This document shows positions 1-12,330 of a stretch of DNA of 64,000 nt, one piece after another. Positions within the stretch are counted from its first letter, which is position 1, and every line of letters starts with the position of its first letter. The DNA is from Desmodus rotundus (taxonomy: Eukaryota; Chordata; Mammalia; Chiroptera; Phyllostomidae): NCBI RefSeq assembly GCF_022682495.2, contig NC_071387.1:148412347-148476346 (forward strand), read 5' to 3'. The notes under the pieces were generated by a model. That model was not told where the DNA came from. It did not search any database and worked only from the letters and a program-made list of their open reading frames with translations. The position numbers and the translations under genes are program-made.

Positions 1-175
1 CCCCTGCCCCCATTTTCTTTCATTCATTCAACAATTTTGTGGTTACTGAATGTCAATCATGTGCCCGGGAAAACATTAGCCAAAACCACAAAGTCCTTGT
101 CTTCCTGAAACTTACAGTTTGGTGAGGAAGATAGATGTAAGCACCTCCCCCCCAAAATACCGAAATATGTAATAC
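1..175 (-). repeat. L2 fragment
   Basis: 'cattcattcaacaattt' at the left, then 'catgtgcccgggaaaa' and 'cctgaaacttacagtttggt', is the reverse of an L2 3' end. Diverged and cut by the window edge. Confidence 0.5.
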
Positions 176-359
176 ATCATGTGATGTAACTTCTATGGAG
201 AAAACTTAGCAGTTAAAGAGGTAAAAAATTGTCATATGGGGAGATATTTTAGTCAGAATAACAAATAACTTAAATATACTTATCTTCCCCATAGGCTGAT
301 GAATACGCGGATGTCAGACATTAGATCGTTTACCTCTATCTCTTCACTACTTAATGTGT

Positions 360-432
360 CTGAAGCCAAGGAGATGCTTAATATTTGTTGAATAAAAGAA
401 AGAATGAGTAAATGAATGAATGAATGAATGTT
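360..432 (+). repeat. L2 3' tail with (GAAT)n
   Basis: 'gcttaatatttgttgaata' followed by repeats of GAAT is the typical plus-strand 3' end of L2. Confidence 0.55.
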
Positions 433-439
433 AGATTCC

Positions 440-3400
440 AATGTAAACCCCCAACGAGAAAACTGAGACCCAGAGAAGTTTGATTTGCCCAATATTAAAT
501 CGAGAGCAAGAAATAGAAATCTTAGCTCTAAGAACACTTGCTTCAAGGACAATATTGTTTTTGCTGTGTCCTATTATGCCTAAAACATCTTTATTTTAAT
601 AACATCCCATCTGCTCTTCTTTCAGTGTTGACTAAACTTGGCTACTTGAATAAAATTCTGAGAGCTTGTTTTTCTAGTCTTTTATTTAGTCTTCATGGAA
701 ACTATCACTGTTTACCCTTGAGTGGAAAAAGGGCTTCACCAAAGCCCCAGCGGTATGTTTGTTCACCTGGTCAAACAGCTGGTTGGTCATAAATCACAAG
801 AATTCAGGATGCACAGTGATCAAGGATGAAGAAAGACTTTTTGCTGCAATCCTCTAGGATTTTTTATGGAGGAAAAATAAATTTGGGACAACAGTTCTCG
901 AGCTTTTGGCTGAGGACAATTTTACTGCCTTACAAATAATTGAACACCACAGACAGCCTTTGTTTACATGAATTATATTTATTGATACTGGAAATTAAAA
1001 CTCGGTAATTTAAAAAATATATTCTTGACTAATTTATTTGAAAAGAGCAATAAAAGATGCATTACACGTTAATATAAATATCATTTTTATGAAAAAATAA
1101 CTATATCTTTTAAAACAGAATATATATAATAAGAAGAGTGGCATTGTTTCACATTTTTGAGAACCTCTTTAATGTCTAGCTGACTAGAATCCTGTCTGCT
1201 TCTGCATTCAGTTCGTTGTGATACCACTCGTCAGTAGGCCTCTGGGAAACTCCACGGCATGCTCATGAGAGAATGAGTATTAAAACAGTTACGAAGCCTG
1301 TGTGCTAGATTCTGGAAATATCAACACATTTACCTCATCGACTCTCCCATTTCTGTCTCTATCATTTCCCTAGTTGTTCAGGGTAGAAATCTGTGCGTCA
1401 GCTCCTTCTCTTCATTTCCTTTATACCCCACTTCTCATTTCTCAGCCTGGTTAACAGTTTCAGCCAAACTGCCCCAAACAAAAAAACAAAGCAAAACAAA
1501 AAAACAAAGCCTGAATCAATTTGAACACTCACCAAAAGGGCAACAGAACACCTTGCTCTGTGTTCTTGCCAACATAGATTGAATTACCTGTCCCTTGAAT
1601 GTCTGGGGTAATTTGCCCACAGAACAATGTGGCTTGGTGACACTTTTGTGGAAAAATGTTTGGCTATGTTTTTTTCTATTTCCTGTGGGGCGCTGCTATG
1701 CCCTTTCATCCCCAGAATCCGCTGTGGTTGTTAGAGGGGCTGCTGCCACTGCTTTGTGTGATAAGAAAAAGGGGAGGGGCTGGCCTGCCCAGACGCTCTG
1801 CACGAGATTCCCTAGTTAATAACTGTGGCCTCCCTCTGCTCCATAGTGTCTGGTGAATGGTTCCTGGAAATACAGTTAGGTTTCACAAAGTTAGGTTTAA
1901 TACATTTCCTGTAAACAACAACTTTTATTCTATAGAATTTACATATAGCATAAAATAAAGCATTTATAAGAGTATTGTGTTTATGATTTCAGCTCTACTA
2001 AGTCTAAGAGATCTATGAAAGACTTCTTGAAATCCCTTTAAAAATGCTTTTTCTTTGTGATTTGCGTAAATCACTTAAAAAAGCTTGTAAAGAAATATGA
2101 AATTCTTGATTTCTTGTTTTAAAAAGGCAATGCCAGCCATTAATGACTCTTCTGGGGATATTTATTGCTCTCATAGAGAGAAGGTGGAATCATAGCTTTG
2201 AATGAAGCAAAGGAGTAAGCAAAAGGATTAATGCAAACTCAGACCTATTTAAAGAACCTTTTAGTGGGCAATCATTATCATCAGCAACAAAAGAAAAACT
2301 AAGCACATCCTTTGACAGAATAAATCTTAAATATCTTTTGTATACTTTGGGAGATGAAAAGAGAGAGAGAGAGAAAGAAGGCATGAGCTCAATTTAATGT
2401 GATGTTTTTAAAGAAACTCAAGTTATTCAAATGTTCTTTAAAAAAACTTAAAAATTTTAAAAAGCAAATCATTTTACTGTTAAGTAAAATGTTAATGCTT
2501 GTTATAGCTAGAATAGTGTATTTAGGTGGGGTTAACAGGAGTCCTGTATGTATAAACAGGCCACACCCTATATTCAATTATGTTGTCTTGTGTTTTGTTC
2601 TTACTTTGTTGCGACACCTTAAACACTCTGTATTTAGTGTTTTTCAAGAAATTTCAGAAACTCATTAGTTAGAGCTGTTTTTCTGTCACAGTGACTGGTG
2701 TTTTAAATTACTTAAAAGGGCAATACCAGCTGAAACCCATGCCTCCACAAACACCTGGACAATCTCTCACTGTCTCTCTTGCAGATTTGGCTGAGAGAAG
2801 ACCAAAAGGGGAAACTGAGAATTCAAAGTATTTATTTTTCATATTCAAGAAAGGAAAAGACTATTGTTTGGCCAAATTCCCAAATTGTAACCAAGTAAGT
2901 AAGCACTGTTAATCCAAGATTAACTTTGTGTCAGTACACGTGCTCTGAAAATCAGCCAAACAGCTATAGCCGCGCTCCTGTGGCCTTGCTTCTAGAAACC
3001 AGCCAGTCAACCCCCTCATTCCAAGCTTCTGAAAGTGAGTAAATAATAGCCCCTAGCTTTTGAAAGCCAATCAGTAATAAAGCTCTAGTCCTGAGAGTCA
3101 GCAGTCTGACAGCCCATCAGCCAGTCAACAGGGGCCTCACTCCAGTAGCCGTGCTCTTTGAGGTCATGGCCAACTGGTCAGCAGTGGCCTTCCTGCAGTG
3201 ACCACACTGGTATAGCTGAAAGTCCCCCCATCTTCACACACTCCTGCTTCTGAAAGTCCACCAGTCCCTGACTATCAAGCTTTTCAAAACCTTATGCAAG
3301 ATCAACTATGTTTTTACTCAGGGAAACTGTCTTACAGGTATCGATCTCCCTGCAGGCAACAGAAAGTTTGCCTTCTTTGTATGGGATATTGGGTTCAATT

Positions 3401-4460
3401 TATTGTTAGTTGGCAACCTTGCAACCTTTCAACCCTTCAACCCCTGTTTACAGTTTGCTAGGAGTTCAGACTTGTGAGCCACAGGGGCACTGCAATGGCC
3501 ATAAGATTATCAAATTCAATCATCTTTTCAAATTTTGCCATGATTTACAACATCAGATACATAATTTTTTATTTGTGGATACGTGAAACCCCAAAAGCCA
3601 AAATACAAGAGTAATTTTGTGATGAATTTCTGAACAATGGACACTTATTAAATGAGGAAAAAGTCCTTTTGAAGCTCTTTGTGTATTATGCAGTTGGTCC
3701 TTCAATACAAAAATTGTCAGATATAAGTTAGCATACAGTAATACCTGAGAAAAAGAGATATATGATTTCCACAAATAGTATCGAAGGAAATGATACAATA
3801 ACAATTTTTTTGATTAAGAGAAACTCAGATGAAGATGAGAATCATCACAGCAGTCGTTGTTATGGCCTTCCACATATGTATCAGCATCAACCTTTCAGCT
3901 CGAATGACTTTAAATGCACTGCCACCCAAAGTATCAATATTTTATGATTCCAAAACTGCAAGCAAATACTCAAGTACCAGGACAAATCTGCAGCAATAAT
4001 ACAAAGTGTAATAGCTGCATTTACCACTACAGGTTGTCAAAGACCTAGAGGCCTCCTCACTGTTTTGCAGCACAGACACAGATGCAGATATTCACAATCA
4101 GAAAAAAATCTCCCCCTTTGCTTGTGTAGTTTTTTTGTATGTGAAAGGCTTGCTTATAAGACCATTCTGAGTAAAGTTCTTTGCAATGAGACTTGGACAA
4201 CATTAGCAAATTTTAGCAAGGAATCTTTTTTGAGGTAGGAGTTAATGAGATAAACTGTGTTGCTTTTGATTTTGACCATGCAGATGTTTATGTAAAGGGG
4301 CGGAAACATTTATTCAAAGTTGAGGCAAAGCACGAATGGTTACACAGAGTGCTGGCTGTCTGGCCCATATTCTCTGTAATGCCGCCCAAACAGCATATGA
4401 CGTTTTTTTCTATTGACACTGTCATGACATTGTTGTAATTTGTTCCCTTACTTCAGCATT
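440..4460. other. Intergenic DNA, no gene recognised
   Basis: AT-rich unique-looking sequence with only short chance frames. 2941-3300 has a weak ~32-base periodicity (see findings). 3540-4400 looks less repeat-like and could be an old retrocopy or conserved non-coding DNA, but neither strand holds an extended frame I recognise. No promoter, splice pattern or RNA gene was evident. Confidence 0.4.
2941..3300. repeat. Degenerate ~32-bp tandem repeat
   Basis: Variants of 'agcttctgaaagtc' start near 2941, 2987, 3024, 3055, 3088, 3151, 3212, 3245 and 3278, mostly one or two ~32-base steps apart and often followed by 'ccagtca'. The units are strongly diverged, so this is a by-eye call. Confidence 0.35.
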
Positions 4461-4474
4461 TATACTCACTAACA

Positions 4475-4682
4475 GCCCTGACTGGTGTGGCTCAGTGGGC
4501 TGGGTGTTGTCCTGCAAAACGAAAGGTCATTGGTTAGATTCCCGTTCAGGGCACATGCCTGGGTTGCCAGCCAGCTCCCTGGTTGGGGGTGTGCAAGAGG
4601 CAACCTATCTGTTTCTCTCACACATCAATGATTCCCTCCCTTTCTTTCTCCCTCCTTTCCCCTCTCTCTAAAAATAAATACA
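4475..4682 (+). mobile_element. VES SINE
   Basis: tRNA-derived bat SINE: head 'gccctgactggtgtggctc' with the A box, a decayed B box 'ggttagattcccgttcag', and tail 'cctctctctaaaaataaat'. It is flanked by an exact 14-base target-site duplication, TATACTCACTAACA, at 4461-4474 and 4683-4696. Confidence 0.93.
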
Positions 4683-4778
4683 TATACTCACTAACATTAT
4701 ACTGTTTGTATTGATCTATTAACATTTTTTGTGATTTTGTTGGCACTACTCAGTTCTCTCAGAAATCTACTGGCTCTC

Positions 4779-4977
4779 GCTCTGACCAGTGTGGCTCAGT
4801 TGGCTGGGCATCATCCTGCAAAGCAAAAGGTCACTGGTTTGATGCCAGGTCAGCGAACATGCCTGGCTTGCAGGTGGACTGGGGTGCATACAGGGGACAA
4901 CTGGTCACTGTTTCTCTCCCTTGCTTTCTTCCTCCCTTCCCCTCTCTCTAAAAATAAATAAATAAAATCATAAAAAG
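4779..4977 (+). mobile_element. VES SINE
   Basis: Second copy about 100 bases beyond the first, same strand: 'gctctgaccagtgtggctc', B-box remnant 'ggtttgatgccaggtcag', tail 'aaaaataaataaataaaat'. Exact 13-base duplication TCTACTGGCTCTC at 4766-4778 and 4978-4990 shows an independent insertion. Confidence 0.93.
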
Positions 4978-5504
4978 TCTACTGGCTCTCTTTAACAAAC
5001 ACATTTGAAGGAACCCTCAATTTATCATACTTTAATTATGAAGAAAAGGACCCCAAAATTCTTGTTGAGTTTTAATAATCTATTAAGTGAAGGCTACTTA
5101 TTTATTGTTCATAGTTTTCAATCACCTAAGCAAAGGATTATACAAATTGAAAGAAGAGAAAATAATGTTTTTGAAGTATCTCATTGTTTATAGAAATTTA
5201 AATTCATTAAAGAAAAAAATTGATGAAGAATTTATTCTTTTCATTGTTAAGCCTGTTCTTAAAGGGGGTAATAGTACTTTTGAATACGAAAGAAATTCCT
5301 ACTTACAGTAGATAATTCTTACAATACTTGTTATAACTATGTTTTGAAATTGATATTATCCTTTGAAGAATTTGATTCTTTTACTGGATTTACAAATATT
5401 CTTTCAGCATGGGAAAAGTGGAATCGCGTATATTGATATAGAAGAAAATAAAAATGGACGACAATGATCTTTTATGTCAGTGGACATTTTTTAAAGTTAT
5501 TGAT

Positions 5505-6179
5505 CACATTAAACATAGGACTACTGTGTGACACAGCAATTCCACGTCTGGGACTTTAGCTGAAGAAATCCAAAACACTGATTTGAAAAGATACATGCAT
5601 CTCTATGTTCATTGCAGCATTATTTACAATACCCAAGATACGGAAGCAACCTAACTGCCCATAGATAGAGGGCTGGATAGAGAAGAGGTGCTCATATATT
5701 CAGTGGAATACTATCAGCCATAAAAAAAGAATGAAATCTTACTGTCTGCGACAACATAGTTGGACCTAGAGGATATTATGCTAAGTGAATAAAAGTGAGA
5801 CACTGAAGGACAAACACCATATAATTTGATTTATATGTGAACTCTAAAACCTAAATAAACAAAACCGAAGCAAAGTCACAGATACAAAGAACAAAATGAG
5901 GGTTGTCAGATGGGAGGGGTTTTTCGGGGGCTGGGTGTAAAAAGAGAAGAGATCAAGAAGTACAGATCAGTAGTTACAAAATAGTCATGGGGATGTAAAG
6001 TGTAGCACAGGGAATGTAGTCAATAGTATTGTAATAACTATGTATGGTATCACGTGGGTATTAGACTTGATGAGGGGGATCACTTTGTAAGTTATATAAA
6101 TGTTTAATCACTATGCTGTATAATTGAAACTAATATAATTATGAATTTCAACTGAAATTGAAAAATAAAATAATTAAAG
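5505..6179 (+). mobile_element. 5'-truncated L1 (L1M type), 3' end
   Basis: Contains the ORF2 tail ('gttcattgcagcattattta', 'gtggaatactatcagccata', 'ggacctagaggatattatgc') and a 3' UTR with 'ggatgtaaagtgtagcac'. Flanked by the exact 11-base duplication AAGTTATTGAT at 5494-5504 and 6180-6190. ORF2 is a remnant with many stops. Confidence 0.88.
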
Positions 6180-6334
6180 AAGTTATTGATGAAGAGGTGC
6201 AACATAATAGTCAGAATATAAAAGCAAATTATGCAATGAAAGATGGTATGTGCTTTAATTAATGAAATTTAAAGAGCAATTATAAGAATTTAAGCTTAAT
6301 ACCAGTATACAGGTATTTTTTCTTTTCTGTTTAT

Positions 6335-8082
6335 TTTTTAAATTTTATTGATTATGCTATTACAGTTGTCTCAATTTTTCCCCCTTGGCCCCCCTCTCAC
6401 AGCCCCTCCCTCACGCAATCACCACAGCTGTTATCCATGTCCATGTTTCATGCATATATGTTCTTTGGCTACTCCATTTCCTATGCTGCACTTTACATCC
6501 CTATGACTATTCTGTAACTACCAATTTGTACTTCTTATTCCCTCTACATTTTTCACCCATTCCCCTGACTCCCCTCCCATCCTGCAGCCATCAAAATGTT
6601 CTCTGTATCTATGATTCTGTTTCTATGCTTGTTTATTTTGTTTTTTATATTCAATTGTTGAAATATATGTATTTGTTGCCATTTTGTTGTTCATATTTTT
6701 GATCTTCTTCTTAAAAAAGACCCTTTAACATTTCATATAATGCTGGTTTGGTGATAACGAACTCTTAGCATTTTCTTGTCTGGGAAGCTCTTTATCTGTC
6801 CTTTGATTCTAAATGATAGCTTTGCTGGATAAAGTAATCTTGGTTTTAGATCCTTGCTTTTCATTGCATTGAATATTGCTTGCCAAACCCTTCTAGCCTG
6901 CAAAGTTTCTTTTGAAAAATCAGCTGACAATATTATGGGGGTGCCCCTGTAGGTAACTAACTGCTTTTCTCTTGCTGCTTTTAAGATTCTCTCTTTATCT
7001 TTAACCTTGGGCATTTCAATTGTGATGTGTCTTGGGGAGGGCCTCTTTGAGTTCATCTTCTTTAGGACTCTCTGCTTTCTGGACTTGTATGTCTATTTCC
7101 TTCACCAAATTGGGGAAGTTTTCTGTCGTTATTTTTTCAAATAGGTTTCCAATTTCTTGCTCTCTCTTCTCCTTCTGGCACCACCATGTTGCAAATGCTG
7201 GTAAACTTGAAGTTTTCCCAGAGGACCTTTACACTATCCTCATTTTTTTGAATAATTTTTTCTTTTGCTGTTCTGATTGGGTGGTTTTTCTTTCTTATAT
7301 TCCATATTGCTAGTTTGATTTTTGACTTCATCTACTCTACTGTTGATTCCCTGTAAATTGTTCTTTATTTTAATTAGTGTATTCTTCATTTCTGACTGGT
7401 TATTTTTTATGGTTTGCATGACCTGTTTTATGCTGTTGAAGTTCTCACTAAGTTCAATGAGCATACTTATAACCAGTGTTTTGAAATCTGCATCTAGTAG
7501 CTTGCTTGTCTCCATTTTGTTTAGTTCTTTTTCAGGAGTTTTGTTCTGTTCTTTCCTTTGGGCATGTTTCTTTGTCTCCTCATTTAGCAGCCTCCCTGTA
7601 TTTGTTTCTATGTATTAGGTAGAGCTGCTACATCTTCCAGAATTGGTAGATTGGTCTCATGTAGTAGTTGTCCAGTAGTGTCCAGTGGCACAGCACTCCC
7701 TATACCCAAGCTGGGTATACAAGGTGTACCCACTGTGTGGGCTATTATACCCTCCTCTTGTAATTGATTATTTCTGTTGGCACATCCAAGGTCAGCCACT
7801 ACCTGTGTTCTGTCTGGGGTCATACAGCATAAGCTACAAAACAATTTGCAGATGGCTGCTACTTCTGCTGGGCTTGGATGTATCCGGGTGAGGCCAAGCT
7901 GTGAACCAAGGCTGGCTGCTGCTAGTGCTAACCCTGCAGCAACTTAGTGAGAAGTCTGGGGCTCACTGATGCCAGATGCTGCTTGTTTGAGATAATTTAG
8001 GAAAATCTGAAGCATGGGCCAAGACAAGCCATTTGTATGGAAAAGCCACTGGAAACAGCTTGGGTGGGCCCAAAAGTTGATG
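6335..8082 (-). mobile_element. HAL1 (half-L1) copy A
   Basis: Minus-strand element with L1 ORF1 but no ORF2. The 3' end is the reverse of 'caactgtaatagcataatc' near 6340-6370. ORF1 remnants include the RNA-binding C-terminal part with 'RHITIEMPKVKDKERILKAA' (around 6980-7040) and the coiled-coil part at 7240-7515 with 'ISMLIELSENFNSIKQVMQT'. The 5' UTR runs to about 8080, where an older L1 begins. The frames are broken. Confidence 0.8.
6733..7056 (-). pseudogene. HAL1/L1 ORF1 fragment, C-terminal domain
   Basis: An open stretch of 107 codons shows the L1 ORF1p landmarks 'RHITIEMPKVKDKERILKAA', 'PIILSADFSKETLQARRVWQ' and 'PRLLYPAKLSFRIKGQIKSF'. This is the RNA-binding and C-terminal region of ORF1p; the N-terminal coiled coil is in other frames upstream (7240-7515). 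Dead copy. Confidence 0.8.
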
Positions 8083-8483
8083 GATATGTGGGTTGTTTCC
8101 ACTGAGGTTGTTACTTAGGAGTGAAATTGCTGAGTCAAATGGAAACTCTAAGTTTAATTGTTTGGGGAAGCACCAGACTGCTTTCCAAAGTGGCCGTTCC
8201 ATTTTACATTCCCACCGGTAGTGTATAAGGATTCTAATTTCTTCACATCCTCATTAGCATTTATTATCTGACTTTTTGATTTGAGCCATCCTAGTAGGTG
8301 TGAAGTGGTATCTCATTGTGGGTTTGATTTGTATTTCCCTGATGAACAATAATGTCCAGCATCTTTTCATGTTTATTTGTCACTTATATCTCTTCTTTGG
8401 AGAAATGTCTATTCAGATCATTTACTCAGTTTTAAAAATTCTGTTATTTGTTTTTTTATTATTGAGTTATGAGAGTGCTTTAT

Positions 8484-8600
8484 ATGGGGTTGGGGAAAAG
8501 TGGATTTACAGTAGTAATACAAATAAATAATAATAATAAATAATAATACAAGAATAAACTGTTTGACACACAACTATAAACCTACTTTTGCCCATGCCTG
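8484..8600. mobile_element. Mariner-type MITE, copy 1
   Basis: The left end 'ggttggggaaaagtggattt' and the right end 'aacctacttttgcccatgcc' are inverted copies of the same terminal repeat, flanked by TATA. It sits in an L1M stretch that resumes as 'tatcccagatttaagacc'. A second copy lies at 38795-38941. The middle is rich in AATA repeats and has no transposase. Confidence 0.75.
8520..8552 (+). repeat. (AAT/AAAT)n simple repeat
   Basis: Interrupted AATAAT and AAATAAAT units inside the MITE. Confidence 0.7.
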
Positions 8601-8989
8601 TATATCCCAGATTTAAGACCCTTCTCAAACACATGAGTTGTAAATATTTTATCCCATACTGTGTTGTCTTTTCATTTTCTTGATAGTGTTTCTAGAAGCA
8701 GAAAAGTTTTCAATGTTGGTTCAATCTAATTTATGTATTTTTCATTTGTTGCATGTGCTTTTGGTATAACTAATGATCCATTGCAAAATCCAAGGAACTA
8801 CAGATTTACTGCTATGTTTTCTTCTGAAAATTTTATATTTTCAATTCTTACATTTAGATCTTTGATTCATTTGAGTTAATTTCTACATACTGTGTAAGGT
8901 AAGCATTCAATTTCATTGTTTTTCATGTGTCTATCCAGTTGCCTAGCACAATTTGTTGAAAAGACTATTCTTTCCCTATTGAAAATCAG

Positions 8990-10150
8990 ACCAAATTCTG
9001 AGAAATATGGAGGAGGAAACCTGGGATGAGGATTGGATCTTGAGGAAAGCTTGCCTTGATGAGATCCGTGCACACCTGAGAAAACAACTATGCCAGTCTG
9101 CATCCATGTGGCCCAGAAAAAAACTGCTGGACGCCTGAGGCCACCCAGTTGAACAGAGACACATCCTCCTCTCTTTCCCTGAAGAACACAGACTTTACTA
9201 ATGAGAAGAATGGGAGCAGAAAGCTCCTCTCTGGTCCTTGACCAAGGAAGGGTCACAGTTTGCCTGCTTGTCCATGACAAGCCCACCACAGCAGAGACCA
9301 CTGCATCTGCAGCGTCAGTCACAGTATCACTTTGCTTAATGTGCTTCCAAAGTGTGACTAAAACCTCAGGGGCAGACAAAGCCAAGAGTGGACAAAGAAA
9401 TGGTTTGAGGCAACCCGGCGGCCAGAAAAGAATAAATAGCAACCAGAACACTGAGAGCTGAATTAGCTTGTACTGTAGCAATTGCTAGAGGAGAGAGAAG
9501 ACAAATTTAATAAATAAAGAACAATAAATAAGCACTCACTCAAGTAGATTCTATTACAGCATAAAGAGGACTTTCTGGGTCAAAAATAATTATTTTGAAG
9601 CTCAGTAATTCAGTGAAAAAATGGAAAGAGAGGAAAGAGAAAATTGAGAATCCAATTAACAGTGTGAGGGTCAAGTGGAAGAAGTATCTCAAATCAAAGG
9701 ACAAAAGTTCTGGTTTAAATAAAGACTGAAGTCATCACTTTGAAAAGGTTTACTGAGTTTCAGGCCAGATTAGAAAATTAAGTAATGTGTCTATTCTACA
9801 TATATCCTTGTAAGTTTTCTGAATTGCAAGGAGAAAGAGAAATCTTTCATGCTTCCAGACAAAAGACAAATATCAGATTGATATTAGACTACTACTAAAC
9901 TGCAATATGGAAGCCAGGAGACAGAGGATTAACACTCATAGGGCATTGAAGGAAAGGAATGCAATCCAAAAGCTTACTCTCAGCCAAGATGTCATTTGCC
10001 TCCCAGAGTAAAAAGAAACCTGTTGATGAATATGTGATGATTTAGGTATATATCTCACATGTATCCCCACTGAAGAAAATAGAACATTTCAAGCTAAAAG
10101 AAGCTCAAGAGACACAAATTTATATAATATTAAATGTCAGTTGTAATTGA
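8990..10150 (+). mobile_element. Ancient L1ME/HAL1-like ORF1 region
   Basis: A-rich plus-strand sequence with the flavour of old L1 ORF1: 'gaggaaagcttgccttgatg', 'gcttccagacaaaagacaaa', 'atggaagccaggagacag', 'ggcattgaaggaaaggaatg', 'aaaagcttactctcagccaa'. No open frame of useful length remains. Family assignment is by resemblance only. Confidence 0.5.
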
Positions 10151-10239
10151 AAAAAATTTTTTAAAAATTTTTAAATAAGGAAATTTTAAGAGTAGGTGGA
10201 AGAGTGATGAGCAATAAACTTTGAGCACACATTTTTATT

Positions 10240-11790
10240 TTATTTTTTTAATTATATATTTTTGATTATGCTATTACAGTTGTCCCAATTTTTTCCCCTT
10301 TGTCCCCTCTACCCAGCACCCCTACTTTCTCCAGCAACCCCCCCCCTTTGTTCATGTCCATGGGTCATGCATATAAGTTCTTTGGCAAGTCCATTTCCTA
10401 TATTGCACTTTACATCCCCATGGCTACTCTATAACTACCAATTTGTATTTCTTAATCACTTTGCATTTTCCCCCCATTCCCCTAAAACCCCCCATCCCAA
10501 CTGGCAACCATCCAAATGTTCTCCATATCTATGATCCTTTTTCTGTTCTGCTTCTTGCTTAGTTTGTTTTTTAAATTCAATTGTTGATAGTTATGTATTT
10601 ATTGCCATTTTAATGTTCATAGTTTTGATCTTCTTTTTCTTACATAAGTCCCTTTAACATTTCAGATAATAATGGCTTGGTGATAATGAACTCCCTTAGC
10701 TTTATCTTGTCTGCCCTTTGATTCTAAATGATAGATTTGGTGGGTAGAGTAATCTTGGTTGTAGGTCCTTGCTTTTCCTCACTTTGAATAGTTCTTGCCA
10801 ATCCTTTATAGTCTGCAAAGTTTCTTTTGAAAAATCAGCTGACAGTCTTATGGGAACTCCTTTGTAGGTAACTATTTTCTTTTGCTTCTTTTAAGATTCT
10901 TTATTTTTAACCTTTGGCATTTTAATTATGATGTATCTTGGTGTGGTTCTCTTTCTGTCCATCTTTTTTAGGGCTAACTGTGATTCCTGGACTTGTATGT
11001 CAATTTTCTTCCCAAGTTAGGGAAGTTTTTTCTTTCATTATTTTTCAAATAGGTTTCCTATTTCTTGTTCTTCCTATTCTCCTTCTGGCACCCCTGTGAT
11101 GTGGATGTTGATACACTTGAAGATGTCCCAGAGGCTCTCTACACTATCCTCATTTTTGGGGGGTTCTTTTTTCCCTATTGCTGTTCTGAATGAATATCTT
11201 TTGCTTCCTTATGTTCCAAATCATTGATTTGATTCTCAGCTTCATCCACTCTACTGTTCACTCCCTGTAAATTGTTCCTTATTTCAATTAGTGTAGCCTT
11301 CATTTCTGATTGGATCATTTTTATGCTGTTGTAATACCCATTGAGTTCCTTGAGCATCCTTATAATCAGTATTTTGAACTCTGCGTCTGATAGATTGCTT
11401 ATCTCCATTTCATTTAGTTCTTCTGGAGTTTTGTTCTGTTCTTTCATTTGGGCCATATTTCTTTGTCTCCTCATTTTGGCAGCCTCCTTATTTATTTCTA
11501 TGTATTAGGTAGAGCTGCTTTGACTCCCTGTCTTAGTAAAGTGGCCTAATGTAGTAGGTGTCCTGTAGGGTCCAGTGGCACAGCCTCCCTTATCACCCAA
11601 GCTGGGTACTATAGGTACACTCTCTGTGTGGGCTGAATATTCCCTCCTCTTATAGTTGAGTCTTGATTGCTGTTGGCAGATCAATGGGATTTATCCAGAT
11701 CAGTCATTTGGTAGGACTGGCTGTGACCACTGGCCACAAACCACGTCCCTCCATGGCTTGAGGAGCTGGTTGGGTGGTAGAGAAGCACAC
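10240..11790 (-). mobile_element. HAL1 (half-L1) copy B
   Basis: A second minus-strand ORF1-only element, the same family as at 6335: 3' end 'gattatgctattacagttgt' at 10263-10282, decayed C-terminal ORF1 at 10690-10980, coiled-coil part at 11175-11474 ('NLSDAEFKILIIRMLKELNG', 'IEIRNNLQGVNSRVDEAENQ') and a 5' UTR to about 11790. It shares the 'cagtggcacag' block with copy A. Confidence 0.8.
11175..11474 (-). pseudogene. HAL1/L1 ORF1 fragment, coiled-coil domain
   Basis: 99 open codons with 'MAQMKEQNKTPEELNEMEIS', 'NLSDAEFKILIIRMLKELNG' and 'LQGVNSRVDEAENQINDLEH' are the N-terminal and heptad-repeat part of L1 ORF1p. The C-terminal RNA-binding part is frameshifted away. Confidence 0.8.
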
Positions 11791-12330
11791 AATTTTAAAT
11801 GTAAATAAATAGTAATAGAAAGATTTGGAATTTGTAATGTAAGTGTTAATAAGAAGCCTCAAAAATTGAAGTATTTCAAGACATATGGCAAGAAAAAAAT
11901 TAATAACAGTTTAGAGCTAAGAGTACCAAAATATCTCAACAAATATGAATTGGGAGAAGGTTGGAGATCAAAAAAGTAATTGCCTTCTAAAGGTCTTATT
12001 TAGAGAGAAAGCAAAAACATCATGAGGTTGCATAGAAGGGCAATAGTACTTCCTAGTATCCTGTTGTTATATAATAATGCAAAATTATCGACTTTTTAAA
12101 GGTAGGAGAAATTAGAAAATAACCTCCAGTGGAATGGAAAGGTAAGAACTTCTAAACTAAGGGCCATTTGCCAGGGGAATTTGGAGCCTCGGTTTTATGC
12201 CCGAGGGTTCAGTTTGCTGGCTCTCAGCATCTAAATAGCTCAGCCTGAAGCCAGGATACTTATCTGATCTCCTGCTCCAGTGTGAGAAAAACCTGCTGGC
12301 AAGGCAGAGAGCAGTGTGCATGGAGCACAA
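11790..12330. other. Intergenic, nothing recognised
   Basis: AT-rich at first, then a more GC-balanced stretch near 12170-12330. No exon, repeat family or RNA gene could be assigned. Confidence 0.4.

Larger units (their letters stand above)
8083..8985 (-). mobile_element. Old L1M, ORF2 3' region, minus strand
   Basis: Reads as reversed ORF2: 'gctgagtcaaatgg', 'tttccaaagtggccgttcca', 'ggtgtgaagtggtatctca', 'tcatttgagttaatttctac' and 'cagttgcctagcacaatttg'. HAL1 copy A abuts its left side and a mariner-type MITE interrupts it at 8484-8600. Confidence 0.75.

Noticed and set aside
9201..9481. 86- and 201-codon frames on opposite strands near 8.9-9.5 kb.
   Set aside because: They fall in old L1-like sequence; the 201-codon minus frame crosses the border of two elements and has no coherent domain.
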